From the NCBI GenBank assembly GCA_026874595.1, contig CM049311.1, positions 52,765,676-52,829,675 on the forward strand: 64,000 bases of DNA, in the 5' to 3' direction. Made by a program: the position numbers and the translations under genes. Of this stretch, positions 55,501-58,500 are shown in pieces (the first letter of the stretch is position 1; every line of letters starts with the position of its first letter). The DNA comes from Sipunculus nudus. Lineage: Eukaryota > Annelida > Sipuncula > Golfingiida > Sipunculidae. Below the pieces are notes generated by a model, which worked only from the letters and a program-made list of their open reading frames with translations, did no database searches and had not been told where the DNA came from.

Positions 55501-58500
55501 ACACACTAGACACAGTAGGAATCTAGATTAATATTATCAACTGCATCTTTGTCTATCATTAATTTCCTTCATATGATCCCTAATGATTAGTAATGAATAA
55601 TATGATTTACTTCTTTTTCATTAAAATTGAACTGAAAAATGCCATAGGTGACTGCATGGTGTTATTTGGAATATGTGACATTCTACCCATCGATACAAGA
55701 TTCTTATATCATCAGTAACTGCAAGTTAATTTCCTGTTATTATAAACTAACAAATTCCTTTTCTATTTTTCTTTAATTTGTTATTAAAAACCAATAAAAA
55801 TTTATTAATTTGTTGTTTATTGTTATGTTGTTGGTTAAAACTACTAGATGAGTTGGGTTGGACACCTGGATCAACTGTGGCTGGCCATAAGCTGCCTGGA
55901 TTCCTGTATGCCTCGCCTCAAGCGTGCATAATTTGATGAAAGGTCAACAAGGTCAACATACAGGTGACTCAAGAGGGGCTGGAGAGAGCCAAAGTCTGAC
56001 AGGGTCTCATAAAAAACATTAATAAAAGCTACAATTTTTGGCCAATTTCTTTCAGCTTTCTAAACTAAAAAGCTGAAATCCTTATGTGTGCATGATATGA
56101 AAATTATATCAACAGTGCTCACGGGAAACAAACGTGCCATGGTCACAGTTGGGCAAAATTTAAGGTACTTATTTTATATTTATACTAATAACTTATAAAA
56201 TTTGAAAAATTCAGAACTAATTTTGGGTATTCAATTGAATCTTGATTAAATAATGTTACATCCCTGACAAAAAAAATCTCTAGCAATGCCCTTGTTAAGG
56301 GAGTAAATATATTTCTTGATTTTTTACAAAGTGCATTATGTTTGGGCCCATAACTTAAAACAATTACGCAATACTGACATCATTCTGGGATGTGCATAGA
56401 GAATGAAAAATATGTATATTGTTTATGATTAAAGTCAGATCAGTTGTTTTGATATTAGGCAGTCTTGAAGTGTAACAATGAGTTTTTAATGGAAAAATGA
56501 AGTTTTTAATTAATATCTCGAAGGTATTAAGTCCTAGTGACCAAATTCTTGGCATGGTAGGGGATTTTGGAGACATCTAACTGTATGCTGAATTTAAGGA
56601 ACTTAGAGCTGAAGCTGGGGAGCTGAGCTTTTGCAAACTGCATAACACTAGCTTGATGTAAACAATATGTTACAAGGTGCTTGAAAACTTGATTAAAATC
56701 TACAGTTTTTGATCAACTGGTTTCAAATTTTTGGTGTTAACAGTTGAAATGCTGACAAAAACATGCTGTGAAAATTAAATCTACAGTACTTACAGGAAAA
56801 AAACGTGCCATGGTCAAAGTTGGGCAAAATTTAAGGTACCAATTTTTTATTTTTATTAATATTTTAAAAAATTTAAAAGATTTTCATCTAATTTTGGGTA
56901 TACAATTTAATTTTGATTAATTAAAGTTATATTACTGGAAAAAAGGTCCACAGCTTTAACATTTTTTGTGTTAAGTGATCAAATATCTTTCCTTATTTTT
57001 TTCAAAATGCATTATGTTTGGGCCCAGAACTTTTTTGAATTAAATAATACAGACATAATTTCTGGCATGTACATAGGAACTATATAGAGGAATATTTATG
57101 GTAAATATGAGGAAAAACAGATGAGTGGTTTTGATATTAGGCAGTCTTAAAGTGTGAAAATAGGTTTTTTATAAAAAATTGAGGTTTTTCCTTAATTTCT
57201 CAAAGGAACGAAGTTGCAAAGACCCAGTCTTCGGCTTGGTAGGAGATCTTGGGGACATCTAACATTATGCCGAATTTTGGATTCCTAGGTCTTACGGTTT
57301 CAAAACGTGCCACATCTACGGACGGACGGACGGACGGACGGACGGACGGACAGACGGACGGACGATGGACAATGGACCACGACTATAGCTCAGATGACTT
57401 ATAGTCAGCTGAGCTAAAAATTATAATATTTCTGAATGCATATCTTACATTTACTTTTTAAATTTTTCTGCACTATTAGTTTAACCTAAGGTTTTCATCG
57501 ATAATGGTCACTGTATATTCTAAATAAATAATACACTATTCATGGAAATCCATACTGCTCTGGACAGAGTGATATTGACCTTGTGTCACAGTGTTCATGG
57601 AATTTAATACTGTTCTTATCAGAGTGATAGTTACCTTGTGTCTGAGTGTTCAAAGAAATTAATACTGTTCTTATAAGAGTGATATTTACCTTGAGTCAGA
57701 GTGTTCATGGAATTTAATACTGTTCTTATCAGAGTGATATTTACCTTGTCTGACACTGGTGCTCTCTTTGTCACGATTCCAACACCAACTGGCTGAGCAA
57801 CATTACTTGATCTGCCACTGCTGGTTTGACCTGTGTGATGTACAAGTAAGAAACAAGTGATAAACATCACAGGTTGTAACTACATTAGATTCAGGTACTG
57901 CAAGGATAAACACACACACACACACATAAAGTAAAAATTCATGCTAGGTTTAGTGATATGTGACCCAAGATTCAATATTTAGATGTATGTGGAATTTTTT
58001 AAAAATTTTATATATTGCCACATCTAGGCAACTTCAAAAGTTTATTATATTTTTTTGCCACATTTAGACATTGCTTGTGATATATATTAGTAAATACCTG
58101 ATTCAAACGGGTTAGGTGCTGACGACATGAGGAAATCTTTGGCTGTGAGCAGCCAATCAAAGATGCCCATGATACGCATGTGGTTGAGGACGGCGGTGAA
58201 CTGTACCAGCTCCTTACTGGAGCGGTAGTGAAGCTCTAGCTGGAGGTGACTGGGGTCACGGTGATCTCGGCTTGGCTGGAGGATGTTGCTGAACACGTTA
58301 GGTCTGGTATTCACAGGGGCATCTGGATACAGTTAAACAAATAGACAGTGATCTACGTGGTTACTGCATTTGAATTTCGTAGTGTAATATATGACAATAT
58401 GTGATGGCATTTGGCGATGTGTATTGCAGTATTTTCATTGTATAAATTTAGGAAATGTTTTTTCTGGTATAAATGTATGTATATTTTAAATTTTATTACT

